Assembly: GCA_002633005.1 (NCBI GenBank)
Contig: NMRA01000038.1
Span: 147,444-211,443 of the forward strand
Direction of reading: 5' to 3'
DNA: 64,000 bases
Origin: Phoronis australis
Lineage: Eukaryota > Phoronida > Phoronidae
How positions within the stretch are numbered: position 1 is the stretch's first letter; each line of letters starts with the position of its first letter. Made by a program: the position numbers and the translations under genes. The notes under the pieces were generated by a model. The model made no database searches. It was not told the origin of the DNA and was given only the letters and a program-made list of their open reading frames with translations. Positions 51,476 to 64,000 of the stretch are shown here, piece by piece.

Positions 51476-54400
51476 ACAGTAGAACTTCGCGCCCATTGGA
51501 AGGTTGGCTACAGTTAATGAAGTCGTGAATTAGTTGAAAAAAGCAAGGCTCTAACAAAGAACAAGCGACACTCCAATGGCGCAAAACTCGTGAAGCTAGA
51601 GAAGTGTTTGGGGGATGCTCCAGCATTGTGGGTAAGTACCGCGAGATTCAAGTGTCACCGTGTGGCGAAGGACCGTCCCATTGAATTCAATTTGCAATCC
51701 ACGCATGTCTTCAGACCAATTGAACCCACATGTTTTGGTGTGTACAGGATATAGCAATGTCGTGTGGCTACAAACATTGTCAAATAAGCGCCGGGTCTTC
51801 AATTAGCACCGACGACGTTACTTCAACATTAATTGAACTAACAACTCTGACTGCAATTCACTGATTGACTGGATGATTTTCAAACAACATTTGATACCAT
51901 TTTAAAAATTGGAAATGGCAAGTTTTCGGAAGTCACGGGATGTGTCGAGAACTTTCTGTACCCGAACAAATGTTTAAAGAACTCGATGTGAGCATAGACA
52001 TACATGTAGCTGGTATATTATTTTTAATGAACGACATTCCATGACGCGCTCCTCATTCACTGCATTCTTTGGGTGTTTTTAGATCCCACTGACACGTGGT
52101 TGTGTACTCAAGTTGTGTTCGTCCGCCAGGTTACACAACACAGGTTGAACCATATCAACAAAGGAGCAGCAATTGCAAAACACGTTATTTCCCTTTTCTT
52201 CCGTTGCAGTTAAACAATTTTTTGACATTCAAACAATAAAAACGTTCAATTTTCAATGACGATTTAAGGTTTAATAATCTTCAGGGCATATTGTAATCAC
52301 ATTTGGTAAGAAGCATCCATATTTGCGGGTTGGGAAATGCGATGTAGCGCGTAGTGCGCCTTCTATTGGTCCATCACAAGTTTTGTTCATGCAGTAGGTG
52401 TCGCTTAAATTTAGGTTACGTTTTGTCTCAAAATCTCATGGCTGTTCCCGCATAAATATGAAACATGTTCTGATATTCTTGTCAGTACTTCCGTCAAACA
52501 AGTGAATTCGCACCATTTGCGTGGTATGTATGTACATGTATTTGCAAGAATGACAGGTAGGACTCTGAGGATCGATTCGACAGATACATGTACAGGTCCA
52601 CATTCTCGCACTATAAATGTGTTCCACAGTGACGGAGGAATGGCATATTCGTGACTAAATGTGAAGTATTCCATTCATATTATATATCAGACTCATTTGC
52701 AATGGTTTGGTGAAGTGGAAGGCACTTCATAGCCGTTACCTAGAGCTCGCATTTTTTTTACAACGACTTGGGTTTAAATTGAATGGATCAATGTCATAAT
52801 TAATGTCTGGATTTAAGCACTTTCATCAAAAAAATTCTGAACTTACTCTCTGAAGATCCCACGCCATTTGATGATTGTCTCGTTAAGTCACCAGGTTCTG
52901 CATGAATCTCACCATAAAGACAGTTCTATGAAGTTTGCGGCTGGGTCCTAGAGAGGTACGTTGCCTACGTGTACGTGTCAGATGCTGGGTGTGCTGGTCA
53001 GATGCATGGGTCATCAGTTTCAGATAGATTCACGGATTCATTTTATGGGCAAACGACTCTATAAGCGGGTATATTATTGCTGCAGAACTATACAGAATGA
53101 GAAACTTGCGTTTCATTTACATGTAGGTCTATTTGGTTAAAAAGACTACAGCGCAAAACGGGTTACGACTCTTGCAGAGATGGGTTATCGGAGTACGGAT
53201 AGTACGGATGCACTTCATGAGAGTCATCGCGTTTTCACACAAACTCCCTTGATGTGGGTTTATTTTAATCATGTTAGGTATTTATCGCGCTGGCTCACTT
53301 CAGGTTGGTGTGGTCATTGAATTGAACACCCCGCCAAATTAGCAGGGTGTTCTTCGGGAATTGGATGAGGTCACGTGTGCAAAGTAGATGGATATCTAGC
53401 ACGCTCTTCAGGATATATTCAAACCTTCATTAGATTGGAAACAGGCCAGGGAACTGGTGCATGTGATGAAACAGGATAGAAAACTTGTAAAATGTCCTGT
53501 GGCTTGTGGGAAGTCGCTTGTTTCCAATATATTCGATGAAATCCCCTTTGTCTCTTCCAATGCACGACACACTTTCGTGAATTAAAACATGATGCAGGAT
53601 GTTGACGGCTGAATGTTTATTAAACAAAGTCAGCAATTTTATTGCACCTCAAGGCTGCACAATTACTAATGAATTGTAACTGGGCTTAACGTTTGCCATG
53701 AACCGTAACACGTGTGAATTTGGTTGCTGCTATATGTTTTAAAAGTCACCCTGAGCACGCCAATGCCATAAATTGTCAAATGCTATGAACAGTTAGCTTC
53801 ACTGACATTTTACATTCGTCCTCGTCATCGCAAGACTGCTTATATGGTCTATTCAGAGCCCTACTTTATAGAACTTTCGGCCTTGCGTTCGTTGTTCTGT
53901 GTTCTCGCGGTGACGCAATATGGCGCGAAAACGCTAATTCACATACTATTTTCCGGGACGAACCGTTGTTGCTAAAATTAAGGGAATATTCTTGGCGGGA
54001 AAAGTAGCAATGAGGCGGAATCGAAACTATTAGCTCCGCAACAGCCGCCAAACTCTGCCGCGGAGTTGAATTCAACGAGTAACAGTAGTCTCTGGAAAAT
54101 TAACGCCGCCCTTCAAGTTGGTTTCGGTAGGTGTCTGGCAGAAAACTGCGAGAAATGGCGATTTGCATTAGCCATTTCAACAAGACCAAGAATTTGGCAA
54201 ATCCCAGAGGGAATTACATCATTTTTTTTAGTTTCTGCGAAGCTTTTCTAAAAGTTTGTTTAATAAAAATTAGACAAACAACTACTTGGACTGTACAAAG
54301 TCTTGCAACACATGGAACGCAAGTCAAATACATTACGAAACTTTCGTGCAGAATGATATTGTAAATGTACCCTTTTGTAGAGTTTAATTGAACTCTTAAT

Positions 54401-57400
54401 TTCGTAAGGAATACATCAGAAAGGTTCCTTTTGGTATAGAATTTGGCTGCAAAATACCCAACCACTCCGTCTGGTAATAAATTAGAATAAAAAAGTCTTT
54501 CTAGATATGTTAGTGCTTTTTCTTCATCGCCTTAGCGTGAAACCGGGATCACAATTTAGACAGCACGCTTTTAAGTTCACTTGGCCACAGACCGACACCG
54601 GTCTTGTTGGCCGATGAACAAGTATAGCGAGAGTTGACACGAATCACGCGAAACGACACTTGCAAAAATGGCTTTAAATTTCAATTATTAGACAAAACGT
54701 GTTGACGTGAAACAGTGTACAAGCAATATTCAGAGTTGTATACACTGTAAACCCGCGATTAGTCGTACGAAAACGCAACTGGACAAAAGGTGGCGCTTAG
54801 CAGGGAGAAGTGTTAGTAGTAAACCGTAGTTCATTAGCTGAATGCCTGCGATGGGGAACTATTCTGGAGTAGTTAGGAGCTTGGCGTAATAATTTTCTTA
54901 TTTCTTTTTGCCATGAATTTCAACTATTCAAGATCTGTGGCAACTAAATGCTCAACTCGGCAGAGCTGTGTTCTCCGTCGTGGTTCCAATGGTAGCTAGC
55001 CTGTACTGACACATCTAACGTAATCAAAATTCTGCCTTATTCTATTTAAAATCTCGTTAGCATTTTAACCATACTATATGCACACATATATAGACTATTC
55101 TGTCTGAAGTTATTTTGCCAGCAGTTGTCTGTGAACTGGGTCGTTGCTCACTGTTCATTAGCTAAGTCGGCAAAAGTCGGCGGAGATTTCGGTGAACAAT
55201 TGGAAATCTATTTATTAAATTTCAATTGTTTGCTGATTTCAGGATTTAATTTTCTATTTGATAAAAGTTTGCTTGTCACTCCCACCGTCAACAATGGATG
55301 AATTTATCCTACTTAAACAGCCGTCGGTCTTCACCCAGAATCTTCGCCTTCGCCCCTGACTTCACTAAATAAAGGCGTCTCGGTTTTCCCAGTCGAAACG
55401 TTTATTTTCAGTAGTTTCTCCAATAGTCTGAAAAACCTTAAGGTTTACCAATTTTACCTAATTATTCAAGATAACGTGTTTGTTGTTTCATATGCATGTA
55501 TGTTTACCCAACCTTTAGTCCCTGTCAAGCACACTTAGCACAGTCGAAGAGTCGCCCTCATTATTCAAGCGTTTCTGAATGAATCTCGCTTCCGACTTCG
55601 CAGTAAATCTAACACGTAAGCCAGATCGTGCAGGATTTTTGAATGGATTTTTTGCGTACGGAGTTCGTCAGGATATCCCTGTACGTACAGCACACATCAC
55701 AATTTTTTGTAGTTATGGCTTGTTTGTAACATGTTGTAACTCCATAATAACTGTTGAAGTCACGTGGAACTATGTCTTTTAAGAGGGTTCTAGTAGACAC
55801 AGTTTTAATTTACAACTGAATGTTTCTTTAATGTTCGTATTTTGCGTTTTCAACTTTGCCCTACTACAAATTTGCAAAAGGGTGGCTACCTCTTGATTAA
55901 AGTTTCCGTTACAACCGCCTCAGCAGAGTTTCCTCTGGAAAAAATGTGAAATTTATATGGTTCACTGAAAATCGACATCTACATGTAATTGACATTCTTG
56001 TAAAAATAGTTGTACGATGTCAGTGTTAAGTTTTAACGTCTTTATTTTTTTTTCCCTGTTTACTAAATAAATTTTCTTACGACAGCGGAAATAAACGCAT
56101 TTGTCTGGATTTTGAATACTTCAAATTGAAGTGTTTTCATGGCTTCCAAGCAAAAAGTTACACCGTTTTTATGTTTTATTTTGATACCCATCGTGTTTTC
56201 TACGTAATAAGAAAAAACGAGTCACCTACTTCGTTGCGCTGGTTGACCTTCTCAAAGCCATTCCCAAGCTTGCGATTTCACTATATGACAATTATGTTAT
56301 GTCGTGGGCATTGCGAAATAATTTTTAGTTGATGGAAACAATGACATGGAGTTTCTTCTTTAATAAATTCAAAATTGCCGTTTGATTTAAGTCTCACCTC
56401 TCACCTAATGTTTACATTTGGGTTTACCAGTTGTTTTAATGTGGAGTCCTCGATTAAGAAATTTGAGGTAGACTACTTCAAATTTTACAATCGGACGCCG
56501 TATTAAAGCAACAAGTTAGCCAAAGTGCGCAAAATGTGAGAAATTAATCATTGGTCGGTCTACCAAGGGTAAATAACCAAGGCCAAGTATCATTTTCTCA
56601 CGGATGAGCAGCAGATACATTTTAGTGGTGATGTCGAAAAGGAACGATTAGAGGAATTTGGTTCCAAGTTTGCCAGATGTAAACATAAATAATTGACCTG
56701 GCTAGAGTCTTGTGAAGGAAGCCGAAATGACAAAAAGTTAATGCAAATTACCATTTTTAGATTAAATAAAGTGTCATTTGAAATAAAAATCAAAATACAC
56801 ACCGTTGTACAATGCAAAGGCAAGAACAAACTTGCGCAAGTGCTGGGCATTTATTAAAAACTTAACACCAGCGCAGTGCACGCGGAATTTAACTAAACCA
56901 TAGAGTTCTAACAGTGGCACACATGGGGTATAATGGACAAACGAAATAATTGCATCCGTTTAAACGGTTACAGTCAACTCTCACTAAAAGTGTTCACCAT
57001 GAACAAGACTATTTTCTCCCGGGCAGTATTTTCCTCATTCATCGCAATTCTGTTTTAAGAACAGAATTCTAATCCCGTGAGCCACGTTCTTTCTCACGAA
57101 CAGTGATGAATATTTATTGTGCGTGATGAAAGAATTAAGCTCGCCTCGGCTGCTGTTAGAAAAGTACTGTGTTCATAAGAATAGACCTGACAGATCAACT
57201 GAGAACTTTCATGCGAGAGTAATGCTGGCTACCATGGATTTGTAAATTGGAAAGATTTTAAAAATGACCAAACTATATGCGTGTTGTGACGACCGCCTGA
57301 TTCCCTCTTCCGTAGTCATTACCGGTAACTAGTTCACTAAAGAGTACAGTACATGAAGTTTGCTGGGTCAGTGCAAAAGTGCGAACCAATTTATCAAACT

Positions 57401-58114
57401 CTTTGTTAAACGAGCCGAGGGACTAATTGATATTTTCTAATAATATAACTAGAAACTGAGCCCTGAATTCAATGAAAATAAATAAGAATTAGTCCTTAAA
57501 TTAGGGGCGTTGCGTGAAAAATCCCTATTTACTTTCGATAATTTTGAGAATTCAACGTCGAGTTCACTCTCGATTTGTATCAAAGCCAAAAAGTGACTTA
57601 GTAATGAAACTAAAACAGCATAAGAAAGAACAATCGGTGTTTTCACAAGTCCACAAATTCGCAGTAGATTTAGGGAACTTAGTTCCATGCAACCGCGCGC
57701 AGCACTTTCCATTATGAGAATTTGCGCTCGGGCATCAATTAACATTTTCTCCCCTACGAATGGACTCGTCCGACGGAGCTGTCGACATTCATTGAGCCAG
57801 CGTATACTCAATGGGTTGCCTACCGAGCATATTATTCATAACCAGCATCGAAAAGCAGTGGATGTTTTTTTTTTTTCTTTAATCGCACATATTTATGCTA
57901 TCGTGGAAACATGCAAAACAGAGACGCGGTTACGTTAGCTTTCGAAAGCGTTTGAAATTTTGACTTCGACGTTTTCCAGTATAGGACTACGTGAGTTGTA
58001 TTTTTGTGAAAGGAAAGTTGGATTAAGCTGATGAAAGGAGTAGTATTAACTCGTCTATCATAAAACAGCTGTGCTGAGAGGAAAGGGCCTAAGTCTGTTA
58101 TATTTACAGCAAAA
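51476..58114. other. Intergenic, no gene seen
   Basis: Roughly 6.6 kb without frames, splice chains or repeats that I can support. The longest frame (57449-57811, minus) has no family features. Confidence 0.4.
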
Positions 58115-58208
58115 ATGCAAAAATCAAGGAAAAGCATAACAATCTTTATACTTTTTGGTCTCACGTGGTTAAGGTGGTCGGAATCCAAACGAGGTGAAGT
58201 GAAAATCG
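58115..58208 (+). CDS. Candidate first exon with signal peptide
   Basis: ATG at 58115, 31 codons, then donor ATCG|GTAAGTATT (phase 1). MQKSRKSITIFILFGLTWLR has a basic n-region and a hydrophobic core, then WSESKRGEVKI. Known: many ionotropic glutamate receptor and similar ligand-binding genes break after a signal peptide followed by (V/I)xIG, but no matching second exon was found here, so the gene is not identified. The rest would lie downstream, possibly past the window. Confidence 0.35.
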
Positions 58209-59063
58209 GTAAGTATTGTTTTTTCTAATGCACATATTTGTTTACATCAATTTATTTGACGAGTTGGACTTTTTCGCAACAAGACGGTCCCAATCTTCGA
58301 CGGAACGATTGCTTTCTTGTATTTTGAAGGAGACTAGTGATGGCTGACGAGCAAGGAAGTTAAAACCAATTATCCAATTTTGAACATAAGAAACCAAATT
58401 TAACATGAAGAGCAAATATATTGAAATCAGACAAACCGTGCATAATTTCCTTTCTTCTTCGTCTCTGTTGATTTTTCGGTTAGTTGGTTGTTGTAATCGA
58501 ACATGTTTGACATTTTTAGTGTTGAAGCACGATATAGTGAAGAGGGCGACTCTTAGTGGAACTGATTACGATTATCTTCTAAGCGCTCGTTCTTGAGTGG
58601 AGGACCAGATAGAAACTTAATGTATGCTGCGATCGTTTCCTTTCTTTAGTCCATTTTACAGACATCTGTTAACCTAGGTTTTCCAGTCATTTTGTTTCGT
58701 TAAGTGTCAAGAATTATTGAGCGCGTACAGACAGCTACTTCGTCAGACTCGTGATGTACTATACTAATAGCAAGCGACGCGAAACCACATGATTTCTGCG
58801 AGCAAAGCGTGGGCGAAGAAGAGTACAAAATTTAAACTTTTAATACTCGAAGATGAGTTTCCCATTCAATGCATTCGTAAATCGAGTTAGATCACTGAGT
58901 TTCATGGCAATCTCAAAACAGGGTGAATCAAAACTGACGTAGTGACGACGGCATCGCACACTTCTCACTGTCAGAACATTCCCTTCCACTGCACATGCTA
59001 TTCAAGTCATAATTTCATATTTGAATGTTTGATTGGATATTCGTCCTGTGGAGAAGCACAGTA

Positions 59064-59168
59064 TTCAACTGGGGGCCAAACCCGAAATTATTGACGACGG
59101 GGGTGGCGGGACTGAAATTACTGAAAATATGGATATCAACGAACACGGTGCAAAAAGCAAAAATGCAG
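59064..59168 (+). CDS. Weak exon candidate
   Basis: Acceptor agaagcacag, donor ATGCA|GTGAGT. One frame reads AKPEIIDDGGGGTEITENMD, acidic and glycine-rich; its phase relation to the signal-peptide exon does not keep that frame. Unrecognised. Confidence 0.15.
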
Positions 59169-59969
59169 TGAGTTTCGAATCTGAAAGGTTTTTTTGTGGT
59201 GTGACAGCTTCAACTAAATATGCTATGAAGTTTTAAGAATATCAATACATAATCAATAATTGAAATTATTCATGATGAGAATTACTAACACATTTTGAAA
59301 CAAAAATGCGCTTTGGCATTTCTTCTGTTTGTGAGGTCTCTGTCGTCCAGGCCACCTGTTGGCTGAAACCAAGGTGTACGTTCTTAGTTCGTTACCTACT
59401 GCCTTCAGTGACCAACTTTCCCACATTATTTCAGTTATGTTTAGCTGTGAAGCGATCAATTGCGTCATCCGCGTTGCTCTTTCGTGTAGTACTAATGGTA
59501 TTCTAGAAACAGGTTCCTGTCGGTTAAAAGATAAAACTGAGTGTGTTCTAAATCCAAAGATTCTAAAAAATGTACTGTGAATGATTCAGAAATTCACCGA
59601 CGAGACTACAGCGACATGTTATAAATCCGTCTTCTATAAAAAGACAAGTTCCGATTGAGATCGTTCACCGCTTTAAAGACGGCCTCAAATTGCTATGTTA
59701 AGTGTTTTCCGAGCTTGGTAAGAAATGGCAGCTCGTTATTGCATGAAGCCCGCTATATATGGTGGCTTGGGTTACTTTATGCGCTGAACATGGCTCATGA
59801 ATAAAAAGACGAGACCAGATTCATAACGATAAGTTTTCTCAATCAAAGTTAGTTTTTCGTTTGTTTCTTTTTGTTTTTTTTCCTTTTTTTGACCCAGGGA
59901 GGGTTCGTATTTCGGAAGGAATTATGGGTTGATCTGTTGATTGTTTGGTGCACCCGGTAGTTTCGTAGC

Positions 59970-60151
59970 GGGATTGCGTATTGGCGAAGTTCATAAAATA
60001 AACATGGTTGTAGGTGAACGTTATGGCTATAAACGTGAATATCTCTGTGCAGTAGTAGTCGCATACAATGCGGACACTGGCGAAATACTGAGAATCCCAT
60101 CAATATTAGCAACGAGGCCCTGTTGTCTGTCTGTACGTCTCGATAATATTG
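59970..60151 (+). CDS. Weak exon candidate
   Basis: Acceptor ggtagtttcgtag, donor AATATTG|GTAAGC. The open frame AGLRIGEVHKINMVVGERYG ... AVVVAYNADTGEIL has balanced, protein-like composition. Unrecognised; no partner exons established. Confidence 0.25.
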
Positions 60152-61199
60152 GTAAGCAGAAAATGCCGTAAAATAAACGTTCATAATATGATAATGTTAT
60201 CTTTATTACTCATTAATTGTATTGTTAATGATAGTAAGAATAGTATTGCTATTCAGGATGAAGATAATAGCAACAAAAGTCTTGATAATTACGATTATTT
60301 GTTGCATTAACACGGTGATACACATTGTTGTTTTGCAGAACAACGCTTTTGAATTCCTGCAACTCTTCCATGGTGTAATTTTCTTCTGTAGAGATCCGGT
60401 GGCGTTCGGCATGAGGCCATTACGGGGATGTTAAATACTGAAACTACATTCATGTTAAAATTGATATAAATAGTTCAAATTGATTTACGGGGTGTTCCCC
60501 TGTTTAAACGGTAATTATGACAAAGCTGAGATAAGTAGGCCTAATGTGCACCAGACGACTGACATCAAAGTTTAAAACTCTTCCCACTGAATGACTTCAT
60601 TATACACTCGTAGAAGCACGTGATTCGCCGTATGATCATCACTTACCGGTAAAACATTTTGAGGTAGGTAAACAGTGTGTCCTCTTATGCGAACGTACTG
60701 TCAGCGTAGGATTAACATGTAGTCGAAACTTGGTTGTTTTCAGGTATTGCTATTCGTCATCAGGATGAGAAATCAGACAAATTTTGTCACAAAGTTTCCC
60801 GTATTGTGCCGTGTAGCTGAGAATCTTTCGACATGATTTTTCCATGTATGAATTTGTTGACGACATAGAAACTGAGAAAACAAAATGCGAACTCATATGT
60901 TTACTATTGATTTTCAGTATTTGTGCAAACCAAAGTTTGTAAAATATTGATGTAATATCGAAAGTGTACTTATACTCAATCCTATATCATTACTTTTAGC
61001 TGTAAGCCGCCAATAGCTTGACGCTGAATATTTCAAAATGAACACATCTTCACATTCCATTATACGTGACTTATTACCCCGAGGATGTCAAGTATCTTGT
61101 CACTTAGCAAATGACAAGCTCATTATATAGAGTTGTTGTCTTATTGAGCAACTGATGAATGGTGCGTCTGTTGTCAGTGATGAAAATAGTACACTACCC
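60152..61199. other. No gene seen
   Basis: AT-rich, short frames only. Several tattgttaatgatag-type words near 60180-60320 but no clear repeat. Confidence 0.4.
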
Positions 61200-61315
61200 A
61201 TATAGCTTGCAGGTGGAGGAGTCGCTGCAGCATCACCAACAGCGGCAGCACTAGTATTATGCACGTTTTGACAAACATCCCTCTTGCACTGCCCACACAG
61301 TTTGTAGGTGGAAGA

Positions 61316-61392
61316 ACAGCAGAAACAGCAGCAGCAGCTACAGCAACAGCAGCAGCAGCTACAGCAACAGCAGCAGCAGCAGTAGCAAGAAC
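61316..61392. repeat. CAG-rich trinucleotide repeat
   Basis: Runs of agcagcagcagctacagcaac repeated two to three times. A weaker, similar stretch lies at 61216-61250, and both are preceded by aggtggaRga, which suggests an older duplication of about 100 bp. The CAG frame is closed by TAG at its end. Confidence 0.9.
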
Positions 61393-62046
61393 AGCACCGT
61401 TATTATACGTGTAGCAGACGTATTAATGAAGCAAAAATTGACAAACACCTCTCTTATATTATCTTCGGTATACAATATCCAACCCTCTTGTTTGCGATTT
61501 TTCTGTGCTCGTAAACCGCTCCAGTGCTTCGAAACTTTACGAATGAGCATCGTCCATTTCGCGCAGACGCGTAATTATGTTTATTGGTCATCAAATTGCG
61601 ATTTGTTATTGAATTGTTTTTAACAAGGTGAGTGAGTCTAATTAATAGGCGTTTTAAAGTGCTATTACCGAGCGCAATGTAGATTTGATGGTGCATGTAT
61701 GTTTACTTGTCCTGCATTGCTTTCTGCATCCTTGGACTAGCTGCGACTGTCGGAATTAGTTTCGTTTCGATTGAATTAAAACTCTTGAGGAATTTTTTTC
61801 CTACCACGGCACTTTCCACTTACAGTTCTAGTGACGGTACGGTATAAACATGAAAGGGATTGATGAACTCTCATAAACGGCTATAAAAATCCCTTTCTAC
61901 TGCAGCAATTGGTGCTCACTAGTCAAAAAGAAAATCACTCCAGCGATTGGTATTATGTGAGATCCGAGTTTAGAAAGATTGTCCAATCCTGAGTTGATGA
62001 CTTTTAATTACATCAGTTTTTGGCCATAATAGGATCAAAAAACATA

Positions 62047-62382
62047 CAATCGCCGCACAAATGAAAAAGTTCACATTGATTTGACGTTTCGCCTATTTAT
62101 TAGACATCATCGGGTTATAAACAATAAGACCTTAAGTGTCGACGGACATACCAGTCGGGTTACATCCATGAAGTGAAATGAGTGTAGGCCTATACGTGTA
62201 GCAAAAATGACAGAAAATAGAAAATAGTTCATTGTTGCTACACTGTAAACTCATTTCACTTCATGCATGTAACCTGACTGGTATGTCGACACTTAATGTC
62301 TTATTGTTTAGAACCTCATGATGTCTAATGAATAGACGAAACGTAGAATCAATACGAACTTTTTCATTTGTGCGGCGATTGT
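62047..62382. mobile_element. Large foldback palindrome, arms about 150 bp
   Basis: caatcgccgcacaaatgaa at 62047 is mirrored by ttcatttgtgcggcgattg ending at 62382. Inner mirrored blocks include tattagacatcatcgggtt / aacctcatgatgtctaatg, taagtgtcgacggacatacc / ggtatgtcgacactta and gaagtgaaatgagt / actcatttcacttc. The loop is about 35 bases. No coding capacity. Confidence 0.92.
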
Positions 62383-63044
62383 CCGGGGTTTTTTTGTTTT
62401 TGTTTTTTCTTTTTTTTTTGACTTTTGACTCTCAATTGACTTCCCGATGCCCTGAACGATATGTTTGGGTATGGATATCATTTTCCATGAATGCATTGAG
62501 AGGTTTGACATTTGTTTTATATGATCGATCGTGTTTTGAGTAGTGAGTTGAAGAGAACATCGTTTTAAATATTCAAACGGATTTCTACCTCAAGAGAAGA
62601 GAAGATCATTCAGGAAATTGCATGTGTGTGTGAAACCTGTCGTTCTTGTTTCACCAACCTCCCTCCATAAGGTCGTGTGGAAAGGGCATCGATGCACGGC
62701 AGAGCTTTATATTTGTAGTAACAGTATGAATAACAATTGCGCGTGAATGCTTCTTGTGCTTTATATAGACTGTTTTGAATTCAATAAATGATTCCCGTTG
62801 AAATAACAATGGGTGTTACACAGGAAGGGTGAAAACTTCTACTGCTGAATAGTGTCGCATAGTATATACAGTGATGAACGCTGAAGATTTTAGAACAATT
62901 ATTTCAAAATCACCGTTTTTGAGGTAAACGACATAAATACTGTTAGCCGATCTTCCCACAAAACTCTTTAAATGCGCAATGGAGTGAACTAACTACTCAA
63001 TGGGAAGATTATAATATTCAGTCGAATAGAATATAGGGTAACCA

Positions 63045-63360
63045 GTGGCAGATTTAGGGGGGCAAGGGCCACGCCCCCCCCCCCCTAAAATTCTCCCAGA
63101 TACCATTTGGCAGTTCGGGGTGCGAATTGCTGACTAGCATATGTTCGCACCCAGGGGGGCTTGGGGGGGGGGCGAATGCACAATGCATAGGCCTTGAACA
63201 AACCCAATTTACCGGGTTTTTTTAGTAATAAGGTCCACAAACCCAAAATTTCGAGACCCCTGCATCCCTACATATTAGGCTGGGCGTGCGCATGTGGCGA
63301 AATTCTGGTTATTGCTGGGTCCTGCCCCCCCCAACTCAAAATCCTGGATCCGCCCCCGGT
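63045..63360. mobile_element. Short-TIR element (ggcggatYcagg family), copy 2
   Basis: Collinear with 34335-34662: cagatttagggggg ... atttggcagttcggggtg ... gcacaatgcataggccttga ... cctggatccgcccc. The left end has decayed. Runs of 11 C and 8 G inside. Confidence 0.85.
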
Positions 63361-64000
63361 AACTTCTAGTGTGAACGTAGTTTAAGTCATTAAGTTATTC
63401 AAAATGTGTCTAATTCTCACATACAGTGGCCCACTGTTTGTTTAAAAGAAAGCTAATTTTTCTTTCACCTAATTGCTGAATTACCGTACGGTTTGACCAA
63501 TGAACCAGGTAGGCCTAATCCTCGGCAATTATTCGTTTTCGTCACGGTTAAAAATGTCAGTGCGATGAGTATGCCGGATAACACTAAGGTGGTAGTCAAT
63601 ATGTATTAAGAACGCGTAATCACAGTTAAGACCAAATCAGCTTAACAACAAATCTCATCCTTTACGTAAACTTAGGTTTGTTTTAAACGCGTGCACAGTT
63701 GGCGTATTTCTTGTGCTAATTTTATTGCTGTTTTGTCTGACAGTATCGCCAATGCATTTAAAATTGATTGAACAGTTCATAGTTTATATTTGTTTTAGAC
63801 TTGTCGCTTTTTTCAGGCTCTTTGATGACAAATCCGAGCTACAACTGGATTCTGCAAGAAACAGCTTGAGTCAATAAATGACGTAATTTTATGCAACTGT
63901 CTGAAAAGTTACGTAGTGGTCCTGTTCTCATGACTAATTCAGGAAGTGTAATCTAATTACGGTAATTGAATGAGCTCTTAAAGTTAGTTGATGTTTGGAA
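63361..64000. other. No gene seen
   Basis: AT-rich end of the window with chance frames only. Confidence 0.4.

Noticed and set aside
57449-57811. Minus-strand frame of 120 codons
   Set aside because: No domain, no splice partners, mixed composition; comparable chance frames occur across the AT-rich intergenic DNA.
59849-60184. Minus-strand frame ending in a Lys-rich tail
   Set aside because: The tail reads a poly-T stretch and the rest has no family resemblance; it also overlaps the more plausible plus-strand exon candidate.
61316-61392. Polyglutamine-coding exon
   Set aside because: The CAG frame is ended by TAG at the repeat edge and no splice sites or coding flank were seen.

Overview
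This window is animal nuclear DNA, not prokaryotic. It is AT-rich, its genes are split into short exons with GT-AG introns and clear phases, and non-coding repeats fill most of the space. The two recognisable genes, HACE1 and MEI4, point to a metazoan that keeps the REC114-MEI4 meiotic recombination machinery (known to be lost in flies and nematodes). The large number of foldback/MITE-like elements would suit a marine invertebrate, perhaps an invertebrate deuterostome, but the species cannot be fixed from the sequence.

Layout. 1-3019: repeats, no gene seen. 3020-4831 (minus): a three-exon gene for an unrecognised basic, low-complexity protein of 396 aa. 4832-7734: intergenic DNA with a foldback element, then the probable HACE1 3' UTR. 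7735-23370 (minus): a complete HACE1 gene, an ankyrin-repeat HECT ubiquitin ligase with 17 coding exons and 938 aa, catalytic Cys905. All splice phases close and the protein aligns along its whole length with the vertebrate family. 25131-25400: a compact CpG-containing promoter with a TCTCGCGAGA palindrome flanked by two opposed ETS-type sites, lying between HACE1 and the divergent gene. 25370-37335 (plus): MEI4, the meiotic double-strand-break factor, about 421 aa. Four exons are secure; the 16-nt first exon is inferred from phase. 37336-58114: mostly intergenic, with a 141-bp TIR element, a frameshifted THAP-domain relic, a tandem pair of about 0.8-kb units each carrying a foldback element and a tRNA-like (SINE) segment, and little else. 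58115-64000: a possible signal-peptide first exon, two weak exon candidates, a CAG-rich tract, a 335-bp foldback palindrome and a degraded dispersed element.

The most striking non-genic structure is in the HACE1 intron after exon 4. The last 28 coding bases of that exon, its 5' splice site and about 45 bases of intron have been amplified into an array of alternating 74- and 77-bp units, giving nine extra copies of the splice donor directly downstream of the true one. Other notable points are the head-to-head HACE1/MEI4 arrangement, the catalytic cysteine codon of HACE1 split by an intron, and a 19-bp minisatellite in intron 3. I found no clearly new biochemical system; the unrecognised gene at 3-5 kb is the best candidate for undescribed coding biology.
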